From assembly GCA_001875425.1 (NCBI GenBank), contig MIYU01000016.1, positions 1 through 64,000 of the forward strand: a stretch of DNA of 64,000 nucleotides. The letters run 5' to 3'. The position numbers were made by a program, and so were the translations under genes. Shown piece after piece: positions 8,605 to 18,142 of the stretch; position 1 is the stretch's first letter; each line of letters begins with the position of its first letter. This DNA comes from Marine Group III euryarchaeote CG-Bathy1 (GTDB lineage Archaea > Thermoplasmatota > Poseidoniia > MGIII > CG-Epi1). A model generated the notes under the pieces. It saw only the letters and a list, made by a program, of their open reading frames with translations. It searched no databases and was not told the origin of the DNA.

Positions 8605-10257
8605 ATGAGTGCAGAAGCTAAAGATGACAATAAGACTCTGATGTTAATGGCCGTTTTACTTGTGGGCCTGATACTCTCATCTGCATATTCAGCAAATAGT
8701 ATTGGCAAGGTAGATAGTGAGTTAACAACACTGGAAGCGAAGGCGAATACGTTAGAAACTAAACTGAATGCAGAAGAGGAAGCGGTTGATGCCTTGCAGG
8801 TGCAGGTGAATGAACTTGGTAATAGTAGTTCAATAGCTGATACTGCAATTATTGGAATCAATAATCATCTGAACAATTTGGATGCAGGTATTGCGAACAA
8901 TCAGGCCGCACTGGATGCGGTGAATGCCGAATTAAGTATTCTGAGAGGAGATATAACAACAGTAGAGGGGATGATAGCTGATGTTTATACGCAATTGGCC
9001 GATATTGAAAATCACCTAGATGCAATTGAAAATAATATAACAATACATACGAGTCAAATTTCTAATATTAAGAATGATACCGAAATTATCTATTATATGC
9101 TAGCAGAACATCAAGAGATGATTGATAGGTTGAATTCCTGTCAACTAATCCCATACGGCAACTGTACCAATGCAGATTTGTCGGGTGCTGATCTTAGTAA
9201 TATGGATTTAAGAGGTATAGATTTATCGGGTTCTGATCTCTATGATGCAAATTTGACAGATGCTACTCTCTATTATGCAGATTTGACGGGTGCTAATCTC
9301 TATTATGCAAATTTGACGGGTGCTGATCTCGGTGGTGCAGATTTGACGGGTGCTTATCTCGAAGAGGCAGATTTGACGGGTGCTTATCTAGGATTTACAA
9401 AATTTTTTAGATCTAATCTCGAGAATACAGATTTTTCTAGGTCTAATCTTGAGGGTGCTGATTTGTCGGAGAATTCGCTTATGTATGCTAATTTTACGGA
9501 TGCGGAAATCAAGTATGTGGATTTTTCTAAATCTAATCTCCAGTATGTCGATTTTTCTGGTGCAGATCTCACTTATGCGAGATTGGTTGGTGTTACTTCA
9601 ACGGGAGCAAATTACACTGATGCTAGCTTAGGACATGCAGATTTGTCGAATGCTCAACTGAATGATACGATTTTTGTTGATGCATATTTGGGACATACCG
9701 ATATGAGTAACAGTTACCTTCAACACTCTGATATGAATGGAGCTAATTTTAGAGCAGTGACCTGTTATAAGAAGTGTGCAGATTTGTCGGGTGCTAGTCT
9801 CCAGTATGCAGATTTGATGGGTGCTGATCTCGAATATACAGATTTGACGGGTGCTTATCTCTATAATGCAAATTTGACGGGTGCTTATCTCAGATTTGCA
9901 GATTTCTCAGGTGCCAATCTTGGTGGTGCAGATTTGTCGGGTGCTGATCTCAAGTATGCAGATTTGTCGGGTGCTAATCCCTATAATGCAGATTTGTCGG
10001 GTGCTGATATCCGGTATGCAGATTTGTCGGGTGCTAATTTCCAGTATGCAGATTTGACGGATGCTCATCTCGTTGATGCAGATTTGACGGATGCTAAGTT
10101 CGGACATGCAGATTTGACGGATGTTTATCTCACTGGTGCAGATTTGAGATTTGCTGATTTTACCGATGCAACGGTTGTTGGAGCTGCCTGGGTAAGTGCT
10201 TACTGGCATCAAACTATCTGGACGGATGGTGTGAGATACGACTCGGATCCGACTTAG
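8605..10257 (+). CDS. membrane-anchored coiled-coil pentapeptide-repeat protein
   Basis: A 550-aa protein in three parts. There is one N-terminal membrane helix (about residues 12-30, LMLMAVLLVGLILSSAY). A long heptad-rich coiled coil follows (about 33-175, e.g. LTTLEAKANTLETKL). Two blocks of A(D/N)LxG/x pentapeptides (about 187-387 and 392-535) should fold into right-handed quadrilateral beta-helices. A Cys-x(3)-Cys insert (VTCYKKC) separates the blocks. The signal-anchor topology puts the beta-helix outside the cell. Function is unknown; a stalk-and-rod surface protein is the simplest reading. A purine-rich GAGGAAGG about 15 nt upstream may be its ribosome-binding site. Confidence 0.8.
   Translation: MSAEAKDDNKTLMLMAVLLVGLILSSAYSANSIGKVDSELTTLEAKANTLETKLNAEEEAVDALQVQVNELGNSSSIADTAIIGINNHLNNLDAGIANNQAALDAVNAELSILRGDITTVEGMIADVYTQLADIENHLDAIENNITIHTSQISNIKNDTEIIYYMLAEHQEMIDRLNSCQLIPYGNCTNADLSGADLSNMDLRGIDLSGSDLYDANLTDATLYYADLTGANLYYANLTGADLGGADLTGAYLEEADLTGAYLGFTKFFRSNLENTDFSRSNLEGADLSENSLMYANFTDAEIKYVDFSKSNLQYVDFSGADLTYARLVGVTSTGANYTDASLGHADLSNAQLNDTIFVDAYLGHTDMSNSYLQHSDMNGANFRAVTCYKKCADLSGASLQYADLMGADLEYTDLTGAYLYNANLTGAYLRFADFSGANLGGADLSGADLKYADLSGANPYNADLSGADIRYADLSGANFQYADLTDAHLVDADLTDAKFGHADLTDVYLTGADLRFADFTDATVVGAAWVSAYWHQTIWTDGVRYDSDPT
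9172..9395 (+). repeat. first tandem 30-bp pentapeptide-coding repeat block
   Basis: Units of 30 bp beginning GCAGATTTGACGGGTGCT recur in phase, each encoding two pentapeptides (ADLTG A-x-LYY type). Conservation extends to synonymous positions in the constant half, indicating recent DNA-level duplication or conversion within the gene. Confidence 0.75.
9778..10160 (+). repeat. second tandem 30-bp pentapeptide-coding repeat block
   Basis: A longer run of the same 30-bp unit (GCAGATTTGTCGGGTGCTGA and variants) separated from the first block by diverged pentapeptide repeats. The constant half is nearly identical between copies while the second pentapeptide varies, giving an alternating conserved/variable pattern. 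Confidence 0.8.
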
Positions 10258-10260
10258 TAA

Positions 10261-11289
10261 TTAAGAAGAAAGAATTTCGTTCATGAATTCTACGTAAATT
10301 TGTGACACTCTATCTATGCTCGATCTGCTTACCCATTCACCAGGTGCATGCCAATTTCCACCTTCAGGACCTAGTATGACTGTAGGCATTTTTGTGGCGA
10401 CGAAATTGAAATCTCCAACCGATGTTGTTGTTTCCTGTTCCTTAGTACAATAGCTCAAGAATTTTTTGACTAAATCTGTTTCCGGTGTTGAATACGGTTT
10501 TGGAGAAGGAGTTGGGCGTTCATAATCAGATATTGAAATCGAATCGGATAATGAGAGTAGTGTCTCTTTGATATTATCACTTTCATTGTAGTGATGCCGA
10601 TCCAAAATTAGCTTAGCTTCTTGTGGATGAGTTAAGCCCAATGAATCGGAATGTAAGGAGAGAATTGCTAGCGAACCATCTACCTCCAATTTTTCTAAAT
10701 TCAATATGAGATTGCTCGCTTCTACTAGAGCACTAGTTCCCGGTTCTGTTGCATGACCTCCACGAGCAGTGATAGTAACTTCATACAGAGAACGTCCAGG
10801 AGCTTTGAGAACGGGAGCTTCTGAGCTCGGTTCAGGTATGAAACAGAGGTCCCCTTCAAGTCGATTCAAGGCGTGATTTATACCGCGACACCAACCCTCT
10901 TCATCACAAGTTAAGAGTAGTGTTAGATTGGCACCTAAATCTGAATAATGTTTAAACAATTCAATAGACAACGCAAGACCGGCCTGCATATCTGCAGAAC
11001 CTAGAGCGATGATATTGTCTCCATCTAAAAGAGGTGAATATGGATTATTCCATCCAGGTGCAGGAGGGACTGTGTCCATATGTGCACAAAAAACAATGTG
11101 TGGACCTTTTCCTTCGGAACGGCACCAGATATTTGCTGTAGAATCTGAGACTTTTTCAATCTCTGGCGAATAATCGGATAGATAATTTTCTAGAAAAGCA
11201 ATTTTTTCATTCTCTTCGCCCATGGGAGAAGGGATTCTGAGTAACTCGAGTAATAGACCTTCAATGTTCAAGATGCACCTCTTCAGCAT
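10261..11289 (-). CDS. M20 family metallopeptidase/deacylase (ArgE/DapE/LysK type)
   Basis: A 342-aa M20 zinc amidohydrolase. Metal and catalytic motifs are visible in order: CAHMDTVP (His ligand and Asp), GSADMQAG (bridging Asp), CDEEGW (catalytic Glu plus ligand), PEPSSE (ligand) and, near the C terminus, GPEGGNWHAPGEWV (His ligand). The lid domain segment ARGGHATEP is present. Substrate is uncertain: N-acetyl-ornithine/lysine deacetylation or dipeptide hydrolysis are the main options. The 5' end overlaps the biotin ligase gene by 29 nt; a TTG at codon 7 is an alternative start. It is last in a cluster with birA and DP2. Confidence 0.82.
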   Translation of the reverse strand: MLKRCILNIEGLLLELLRIPSPMGEENEKIAFLENYLSDYSPEIEKVSDSTANIWCRSEGKGPHIVFCAHMDTVPPAPGWNNPYSPLLDGDNIIALGSADMQAGLALSIELFKHYSDLGANLTLLLTCDEEGWCRGINHALNRLEGDLCFIPEPSSEAPVLKAPGRSLYEVTITARGGHATEPGTSALVEASNLILNLEKLEVDGSLAILSLHSDSLGLTHPQEAKLILDRHHYNESDNIKETLLSLSDSISISDYERPTPSPKPYSTPETDLVKKFLSYCTKEQETTTSVGDFNFVATKMPTVILGPEGGNWHAPGEWVSRSSIDRVSQIYVEFMNEILSS

Positions 11290-11902
11290 TTAATGTAATA
11301 ATATTATTATTTTCTTCAACCATCAATTCACCATTTTCAGTAATATCTATAACAATACCTTCAGACCCATTCCACCTGACATTCTTACCGAGAAGTATCT
11401 CCGCCTTTCTATAACTGATAAAGAAATCGTTTGAATCGAAATTCATTAATTCGCGCTTAAGAATGTTTTCAAATTTATCAGCCAGATCTAAAAGATTGAT
11501 GCTGACACCTATATCATTAAGAGAGATAGATGAAGGGACATCTGGTGAGGTTACAATATTGATACCCACACCCACTATTGCAAAATCATTGTGAGACTCA
11601 CAGAGTATTCCACCTAATTTTTTTCCATCTAAGATCAGGTCGTTAGGCCACTTTAGAGAGACGTTGAATTGATGAAAGGATTCGAGAGATAGTTTGGATG
11701 ATAACCCTGCTATGAGTGGAAGTAATTTGTGTTGAGGAGAACAGATTGAAAAATAAAAACCACCTTTTGGAGAAACCCAGTCATTGCCCCTTCTACCTCT
11801 ACCCTGATGTTGTTCAAAGGCTAGAATTGAATCCCATAGATTTGGATTTTGAAGTCTTAACCTTTCATTAGTTGAAGGAATTTCTTGAAAAATCTGTCTC
11901 AA
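11261..11902 (-). CDS. birA: biotin-[acetyl-CoA carboxylase] ligase
   Basis: A 213-aa biotin protein ligase without an N-terminal HTH, so an enzyme only, not a repressor. Signatures: AFEQHQGRGRRGNDWVSPKGG (biotinyl-AMP loop), SLKWPNDLILDGKKLGGIL and VGVGINI. A small C-terminal SH3-like domain follows (about 170-213, NVRWNGSEGIVIDI). It transfers biotin to carboxylase carrier domains; no carboxylase is in the window. It overlaps the DP2 stop by four bases (ATGA), so it is translationally coupled to the polymerase gene. Confidence 0.9.
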   Translation of the reverse strand: MRQIFQEIPSTNERLRLQNPNLWDSILAFEQHQGRGRRGNDWVSPKGGFYFSICSPQHKLLPLIAGLSSKLSLESFHQFNVSLKWPNDLILDGKKLGGILCESHNDFAIVGVGINIVTSPDVPSSISLNDIGVSINLLDLADKFENILKRELMNFDSNDFFISYRKAEILLGKNVRWNGSEGIVIDITENGELMVEENNNIITLNAEEVHLEH

Positions 11903-14900
11903 AAAAACTCACCCAAATTAGTTTGAGTTGTTTCATCATTTTCTAGAGTAGTATTTATCGAACTGAGTGCTAATTCGACTCGTTGTTGCGTAAAGTTATC
12001 TACATCCGGATATCTTACTAAAATATCTGAAACCATCTCTCTGTATTTGGAAACTGATGCCCGTGAAACGTTGAGTAAAATTTTACCACCACAATTAGAT
12101 TTGGAACATTTATTAGATAAAGGAGGACGTCTGTATTTTGTATTACATTTATTGCAACGGACTTTCTGTCTGGAAAAGGAACGTAGGTTGCCCACTAAAT
12201 CTCTAAGAAGATGTTTCTTGACTGTGTGTGTTGCTAAATATGAGGCATCGGAAGCTCGTATTTTACTTACTAAATGTAAAGATGCATCCGATTTTTCTTG
12301 CATAGAACCTAATCCTACATACGTAGATGTTTTAGGACCTGAATTTATGTTTGAAGTTTGATGAGTAAAAATGAACGGATACTCTCTGTTTTTCTCTAAA
12401 TAGTTAGAAACAAAGGATAAATCTTTAGCTACCTCTTTCGGAGATATTTCTAACTCGGCATTTTGATAAAATGATAACGGGTATTGAGATTCTAAATCGA
12501 TATTGTGTGCTTCACTATCTATCTCTTTTGGATTTATGCGCGTAGTTAAGACTCGTGGAGTATCCATAGTACCTCCTCTTCTACTTGGTAAGAATTTTTC
12601 TGAATAATTTAGAAGACCGTCTAAAAGTAGCATAAAACAATCTTCATCACCATCGCAATTTCGTCTTTTAGCAGCATGAAAGAATGGATGACTGTATTGT
12701 GCATTTGCATCTGTAAAACCGATTAATCTGCAAAGAACGCCAGCTGAAGTGTGTGGACTTAGACCAATCATAAGCTGACCTATCATATCGCTAGATTTTG
12801 CATTTTGACCTGGAGGGATGTCGTAAAATTTTTCCAACCCATAAATTTTTTCGAGTTCTTCGTCAACGAAACGAGCGACATTCAATAACCATGATGATGA
12901 TTTACGCGAAAAGATTACGTCCTGAATCTGTAAAGTTACTAGTTGATCTGTAGAGACTAAGTCATTGCCTAAATAATCGTGAAGATAACCCAACTCTCTA
13001 GCTTTATCTATAGAGAGACCTATTTCAGAAGGATAGAAATGAGTCATCGGTAAATTCATCATATCATATCTTAATGTTCCATCTTTGTAGACTCTCAAAT
13101 CATATTTAGCACGGAGTATACCTTTCTCTAATAATTCGGGCGTTTTAGTAGCGGAAGTTAACCCTTCAACACATTTAGTTGGTGGAATTTGATACATTTT
13201 GAGATGATCTTTAGACGAATTAACTAATGATTTTAAATTTACAAGACGATGTCCAGCCCTCTCTTTCAAAAGAGTGGGTAAACTACAATGGCGACTTGAA
13301 ACAGTTTCTTCATTGCATTTTGAACATGTTCTTAGTTCTAATTCTAATTTTACTTGCCCGTCTTTTAATTTTTCTATGGAAGTGTTTATGAGACGTTGAG
13401 GGCCTCCACTTTTTCCAATTGGAAAAAGAGAATGCGGTGGCGGACTCATTCTTCTTTCATTCGCCTTTTCAGGCCTACCCATACTAGAACCGAGTCTTGT
13501 AGGGGCACGGTTTTTAATTTTTAAATCTGAAAAATACTCGATTAAACTTAATGTATCTTTTGAATTGTTTGGTTCTTTGGAACTAACTACATCAATGCCG
13601 TTGACATTCAGAGCTAATGAATGTAAAAGCGGTTTAGAGAGAATATCTATATGGATAATCTCTGATTTGACTGTATGAAAAACGCCTAAACATTCCAATG
13701 TTGATTTAGCAGAAATTGGAACTTTTAAAATTTCATTTTCAAAAGAAGAATTTAGTAAAATATCTCTGAGTTCTAATATTTCTGAAATTTCGAAATCGTT
13801 CCAAAAAAATGTATAATCAGGATGTAAAGGTGCACCTGATTTTTGACTTATTGAAAGAGCATCCTCGAAAGAAACTTCATTCGGATTTAAATCTGGTGAA
13901 TTCGCCTCTAAATGCCACCACTCATGACACCATGCCCCCGGTTTGAGATTGTGATTGTTTTCTAAAAACTCGCCTGGAGAAATTAGAATTTCTCCTAAAT
14001 CTATGATTTTATTTATTTGAGGAAGATAATCATCAATAGAATCTGGATCGTCTAAACGTAAAAAAGTTCCATCATGTAAAACGACAGATGGCCCCTCTAT
14101 AGAATCGCACGGAGTTATTGATGCAGCTTTACCTGGAAGTTGTGTTTTTAGTTGAGTTCCAATCGCTGGAAAAGAATCTAATATTTTCATAGATGCTGGA
14201 GAAAGAGCAATCGCTGCCAATCCTGTTAATCGAGTTCTGCCATATCTAAGTCTAAATGAACCTGCTTTGTCTGGAAAGGAAAAAATTGGTCTGCCTACGA
14301 GAACATCTTTTAGATATTTATGTTCTCCTTTGGATTCTTTTTGACTCTCTTTTTTCTTTTTAGCATAAGTAGTTAAAAAATCCCAACCTTGAATCTCTAA
14401 TCTTTCAACGTGCTTTAAAATTTTATTCGCTTTTAGACAGAGACCTTCAGCTATGACCAATGCAGCTCCACCCCTAATTCTGTTTGTTTCAACTCTAGGA
14501 AGGTCACGATGTCCAACAACTTCCAATCTTTCTGTTGGTTCGCCTGTGATACAGATTGGACAAGATTTGATTATCGTTTCAATCTCTTCAGCAGATGGTG
14601 TGTATTGTAGATTTACTGCTCTTTTGTATAATGGTATCTCTTCTTTGTATCTCTCTATTTCAGATATAGTGGGAACGTATGATTTTAGACCTAATTCTAT
14701 TCTAACCACATCAGCTATTAACACAGAAAGTGCTTGTGCAGTGCCCCCTGCTGCACGGATAGGTCCTGCAAAATATATTGCAGCACATTGACTTCCATCT
14801 TCATTGTCTAAAATATTGACTCGTACTAAACCTTCTGTTGGAGCGACTAAAACACCTTCTGTTAAAATAGAAAGAGATGTTCTGATTGCCTGTTCTAATG

Positions 14901-15195
14901 CACTTTTGACATCTGATGTTTCTTTGATTTTTTTAGCTAAAATCTTAGCTATTTCTAAAGCTGAGATTTCCCTACTTCCTTCAATGAGTGAATTACGAAT
15001 TAATTCGGCTACTCCTTTTGGACCTACTTGTGCCTCTACACGTTCTGCTAAATCTCTTGCTTTTTTAATTTCGCTTGTATCTGTAGGATCAAAACCATTC
15101 TCTCTAGCTTTATTTGCAATTGCATAACATTCATCAGCATCTTTGGATAAAGAGGTAAAATATTTTTCAGAGGTAGGTGATGATTCAATTGACAA
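11899..15195 (-). CDS. polC: DNA polymerase D large subunit (DP2)
   Basis: The 1098-aa catalytic subunit of the archaeal two-subunit replicative polymerase PolD. The double-psi-barrel active-site loop is intact: NCDGDEDC places Asp848 and Asp850 as the likely metal ligands, followed by LPSRRGGTMDTPR. The C-terminal zinc module has Cys1014, Cys1017, Cys1030 and Cys1035 (CNKC...CSKSNC). The N-terminal region has the family's AARTG-rich segment (YFAGPIRAAGGTAQALSVL). There is no intein interruption. The start is a TTG with MSIESSPTSEKY; no better in-frame start is apparent upstream. The small subunit DP1 is not in this window. Confidence 0.95.
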   Translation of the reverse strand: MSIESSPTSEKYFTSLSKDADECYAIANKARENGFDPTDTSEIKKARDLAERVEAQVGPKGVAELIRNSLIEGSREISALEIAKILAKKIKETSDVKSALEQAIRTSLSILTEGVLVAPTEGLVRVNILDNEDGSQCAAIYFAGPIRAAGGTAQALSVLIADVVRIELGLKSYVPTISEIERYKEEIPLYKRAVNLQYTPSAEEIETIIKSCPICITGEPTERLEVVGHRDLPRVETNRIRGGAALVIAEGLCLKANKILKHVERLEIQGWDFLTTYAKKKKESQKESKGEHKYLKDVLVGRPIFSFPDKAGSFRLRYGRTRLTGLAAIALSPASMKILDSFPAIGTQLKTQLPGKAASITPCDSIEGPSVVLHDGTFLRLDDPDSIDDYLPQINKIIDLGEILISPGEFLENNHNLKPGAWCHEWWHLEANSPDLNPNEVSFEDALSISQKSGAPLHPDYTFFWNDFEISEILELRDILLNSSFENEILKVPISAKSTLECLGVFHTVKSEIIHIDILSKPLLHSLALNVNGIDVVSSKEPNNSKDTLSLIEYFSDLKIKNRAPTRLGSSMGRPEKANERRMSPPPHSLFPIGKSGGPQRLINTSIEKLKDGQVKLELELRTCSKCNEETVSSRHCSLPTLLKERAGHRLVNLKSLVNSSKDHLKMYQIPPTKCVEGLTSATKTPELLEKGILRAKYDLRVYKDGTLRYDMMNLPMTHFYPSEIGLSIDKARELGYLHDYLGNDLVSTDQLVTLQIQDVIFSRKSSSWLLNVARFVDEELEKIYGLEKFYDIPPGQNAKSSDMIGQLMIGLSPHTSAGVLCRLIGFTDANAQYSHPFFHAAKRRNCDGDEDCFMLLLDGLLNYSEKFLPSRRGGTMDTPRVLTTRINPKEIDSEAHNIDLESQYPLSFYQNAELEISPKEVAKDLSFVSNYLEKNREYPFIFTHQTSNINSGPKTSTYVGLGSMQEKSDASLHLVSKIRASDASYLATHTVKKHLLRDLVGNLRSFSRQKVRCNKCNTKYRRPPLSNKCSKSNCGGKILLNVSRASVSKYREMVSDILVRYPDVDNFTQQRVELALSSINTTLENDETTQTNLGEFF

Positions 15196-15239
15196 GCACC
15201 ATAGTAAGTAGATAAACCATTTAGAGTCTTCGGGTTAGT

Positions 15240-16727
15240 TTAGCTATATTTGTCTGCCCAGAAAGAACGGTATGCTGAAGCACCACCTTGTATACCGAAA
15301 TAATACACCAAATAAGATAGAAAACACATTGAAGCACCCATAACAAGACCGAAGTTAATGTTTCCTTGAAGAAATGCACCAGAAATAGCCATTAGAATTC
15401 CTGTAATGAAAGCCGATGTACCCATGAGTAAGAATTGCGTTAAAAAATCTGGATTGCCTCTGTTATTTGAATCGAAATCTGCAAAGACACCCGCAGCCCA
15501 CATCCCTAAACCGGTGTTAATCAAAATGGCTAAAATTACCATTTCACCAAAAAAGAGTGTTACCTTTCCTGAAAAATTTGCAAAGTAACAGGTTGAAAGC
15601 CAAATAAAAAGAAGTCCCGGTAGAGACAAAATAGCAATAGAAATTGCTTTACCTTTTAGAACAGAAACGGAATCGATTGGAAGTGATTTTAAAATCCAAA
15701 GTCGTTTTCCTTCAATACCTATAGATGAAGCACCTACAAGGGTGCACTGAAGTAATGCGCCGATGTAAATTCCAAAAGCTAATAGAGTTGGATAGAAAGA
15801 CTCACCTCCTAAATCCTCAGTAGGTTCACCTATAGTGTAAATCCAAAATAGAATGAATAAGCCTATGAATACAGTAGAAATGTAAGCACCGACTGCATCC
15901 TTTTCTCTTAGAGAATTAACTATTTCTTTACGTACTAGTGCTGATGTTTTTCTATTTAAAAAATAATTAAGCCAACCTAATCTGAAAATATGAGGTGTTG
16001 GTTTAGAAACTCTAGTTGAAATCTGCTGTGATAAAATGCTATCAATATACAATTTATCAGAAAGAAATAAAAGTATGGAAACTGTAGAACTTGAAAGTAA
16101 AAAAAGATTAAAGGAAGAAGAAGGTTGTGTGTGTGCCTGATCTAAAAATAGAATAGTTGAAGACAGTGGTAAAATTGCTACAAACAAATATAAAGATTTA
16201 CGGAAAAAGGGAGTTATAGAGCTGTAAATTCCAAGTAAAAAACCGAAGACAGGTGCGAAAATAGTTGAAAGAATTATTAAATTAATGAAATTAGAAGGAA
16301 AGAATAATGATTCGCTCGTGAAAGTTGTTACCGTGAATATAGTTATTGCAGATAAAAAAATAAGAGAAAAATTTGAAACTAATAAAGAAATTAAGAATCC
16401 TAGAATTATTTTTCTAGGTGAAATAGGTTGAGATAAATAGGTATCAATAAAAGAAGAACGAATTGCTTTTCTGTAAGTTTGACCTGCATTTCTTATTACG
16501 AGTATAGTAAAAGATATTGCAATAATTGAACCGTAACCATCAGACGTGCCGCCGAACATTTCTGGTTGCCTTTCTATAAAATTAATAAGTTTTATTGAAT
16601 AAAAAACAACAGTTGGAAGTATTATTAAGAAAAGAATACGTGAAAAGGGGCGCTGAATTGTCTGTTTACAGAAACCCCTCCAAGAAGATAAGATATCTGC
16701 CTTAGCTATTGCATAAACACTTCTCAT
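15240..16727 (-). CDS. polytopic ABC-2-like permease, no ATPase beside it
   Basis: A 495-aa integral membrane protein with about 10-12 hydrophobic helices and a central cytoplasmic segment (about 230-265, including VRKEIVNSLREKDAVGAY). The opening pattern, a soluble helix then a first membrane span, followed by ISPRKIILGFLISLL, resembles ABC-2 type exporter permeases. No ATP-binding gene is adjacent, so the transport partner would be encoded elsewhere. Its start overlaps the stop of the 71-aa gene by four bases. Substrate is unknown. Confidence 0.6.
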   Translation of the reverse strand: MRSVYAIAKADILSSWRGFCKQTIQRPFSRILFLIILPTVVFYSIKLINFIERQPEMFGGTSDGYGSIIAISFTILVIRNAGQTYRKAIRSSFIDTYLSQPISPRKIILGFLISLLVSNFSLIFLSAITIFTVTTFTSESLFFPSNFINLIILSTIFAPVFGFLLGIYSSITPFFRKSLYLFVAILPLSSTILFLDQAHTQPSSSFNLFLLSSSTVSILLFLSDKLYIDSILSQQISTRVSKPTPHIFRLGWLNYFLNRKTSALVRKEIVNSLREKDAVGAYISTVFIGLFILFWIYTIGEPTEDLGGESFYPTLLAFGIYIGALLQCTLVGASSIGIEGKRLWILKSLPIDSVSVLKGKAISIAILSLPGLLFIWLSTCYFANFSGKVTLFFGEMVILAILINTGLGMWAAGVFADFDSNNRGNPDFLTQFLLMGTSAFITGILMAISGAFLQGNINFGLVMGASMCFLSYLVYYFGIQGGASAYRSFWADKYS

Positions 16728-16939
16728 CTACCGAGCATCTCCAACTTTCTATCTTTTTTTGACGCTTTTTTGAATTCTTTATAATGAATCTTGCAAAGTT
16801 TTGCTTTACGACTACTTGAAGATAGAGTTACAGATGAGAGTGTATTTTTAATTTTTGAAGACGATATTGATCTCTTTACGTCTAAAGAACAACCGACTAC
16901 GTCGCAAGACGCTGTATTATTTTCTTTATTTGGAGACAT
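16724..16939 (-). CDS. small Cys/His-motif basic protein, unknown function
   Basis: A 71-aa protein with two possible metal-ligand pairs: CDVVGC near residues 12-17 and CKIHY near 48-52. A highly basic C terminus follows (KEFKKASKKDRKLEMLGR). The spacing could hold one zinc ion, and the tail suggests nucleic-acid or ribosome contact; both are inference. The four-base ATGA overlap with the downstream permease gene and 2-nt gap after the acyl-CoA dehydrogenase stop argue that it is real and translated. Confidence 0.6.
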   Translation of the reverse strand: MSPNKENNTASCDVVGCSLDVKRSISSSKIKNTLSSVTLSSSSRKAKLCKIHYKEFKKASKKDRKLEMLGR

Positions 16940-16941
16940 GG

Positions 16942-18108
16942 TTATTGTAAAGTTATATCCGGCATTAAAGGGCGTGTGGCGAGTGATTTCAAAACAAAAT
17001 TACTACCTTCACCTACTCTGCATACAAAAAGATCCCTATGATGACGAGTTAGACCGAATTCGTCTAAACTTGCAACGCCACCGCAAACTTCCATTGCCAA
17101 TGTGAGTAAATCTGAAGCTTTTCTTGAGCAATCGATTTTTATCTTTGCAGCAGATTCTTTAGTAAGCGTTCCGGAATCATATTGATTTGTTAATGTAATA
17201 AGCCAATTCAAACCTTGTTCTAATACGATGTCCATATCAAGAATAACATCTTGAACTCGTTGAAAACGTCCAATAGGGCCGTCAAATTGCTCCCTTTCTT
17301 GAGCGTATGAACGACATTTATCTAATGCGAAAGCTAACGACGCAAGAGACATTGAAGCAATGAAAAGTCGGCCGCCATTTAGCGTTTGGACCATTATCTT
17401 AAAACCGTTATTAAGCTCTCCTAAAATATCATCATCTGTAACTTTTACCCCATCAAAAGCTATAGAACCTGTAGAAGATTGTTTCCATAAATCTTTACCG
17501 GCCATTTCTTGATAATTAACACCTGGTGCATCCATTGGAACGATAAAACAAGTAGTACCATCATCAGTCATTGCGTGTACAACTACATGGCTGGCCCATT
17601 TTGCATTAGTAGACCAACATTTTTCTCCTTTTATTTGCCATCCCCCTTCAACTTTTGATGCGCGAACTTGAGGATTAGCAGCATCACTACCTCTACCCGG
17701 TTCAGAAAGTCCGAAAACGAACATGCGTTTTCCTGTAGCTAAATCTGGAAGATGTAATTGTTTTTGTTCATCTGAACCGAAGAGTTGAATCGGTTTAGCT
17801 CCCAAAGATGAAGCAGCACCCGGAGTTATTGCTAATGACTGAGCATGATAACCTAATGACAATCCCATCAATATTAAATCGAGTTGAGAACCACCTTGAC
17901 CGCCGTAATCTTCAGAAATAGTAGTACCAAAAAGACCCATATCACCCATAAGATCTATAGCAGAATCTGGAATTAATTGATGATTTCGCTCCCAATCTAA
18001 CCAATTCGGCATTATATTTTCTTCAGCGAAATCAGAGACCGATTGATAAAAAAGAAGTTTGTCGTCATCGACCAGTTTTTCCAAATAAGAATCCATCATA
18101 CGTTTCAT
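16942..18108 (-). CDS. acyl-CoA dehydrogenase family protein
   Basis: A 388-aa flavoprotein of the ACAD fold: an N-terminal helical domain, a middle beta domain with FVFGLSEPGRGSDAANP and GEKCWSTNAKWASH (FAD/substrate motifs), and a C-terminal four-helix domain. In the final helix, CRVGEGSNFVLKSL positions a Glu where the catalytic base lies in many ACADs. The reaction would be FAD-linked alpha,beta-dehydrogenation of an acyl-CoA, with electrons to ETF; no ETF genes are in view. Chain-length preference cannot be read. M1 or M5 could be the start. Confidence 0.88.
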   Translation of the reverse strand: MKRMMDSYLEKLVDDDKLLFYQSVSDFAEENIMPNWLDWERNHQLIPDSAIDLMGDMGLFGTTISEDYGGQGGSQLDLILMGLSLGYHAQSLAITPGAASSLGAKPIQLFGSDEQKQLHLPDLATGKRMFVFGLSEPGRGSDAANPQVRASKVEGGWQIKGEKCWSTNAKWASHVVVHAMTDDGTTCFIVPMDAPGVNYQEMAGKDLWKQSSTGSIAFDGVKVTDDDILGELNNGFKIMVQTLNGGRLFIASMSLASLAFALDKCRSYAQEREQFDGPIGRFQRVQDVILDMDIVLEQGLNWLITLTNQYDSGTLTKESAAKIKIDCSRKASDLLTLAMEVCGGVASLDEFGLTRHHRDLFVCRVGEGSNFVLKSLATRPLMPDITLQ

Positions 18109-18142
18109 AACAATATAACATTAGTAAGAACGGATAAAATAA

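Noticed and set aside
9172-10160. CRISPR-like regular repeats
   Set aside because: The 30-bp period is in frame and encodes pentapeptide repeats with no unique spacers, so it is a coding repeat.
9907-10212. Minus-strand 101-aa repeat ORF
   Set aside because: Antisense shadow of the pentapeptide repeats, with the same 30-bp periodicity.
11899-15195. Possible intein in DP2 (also considered in polB and rfcS)
   Set aside because: Conserved motifs run without a large insertion and no intein splice motifs are visible.
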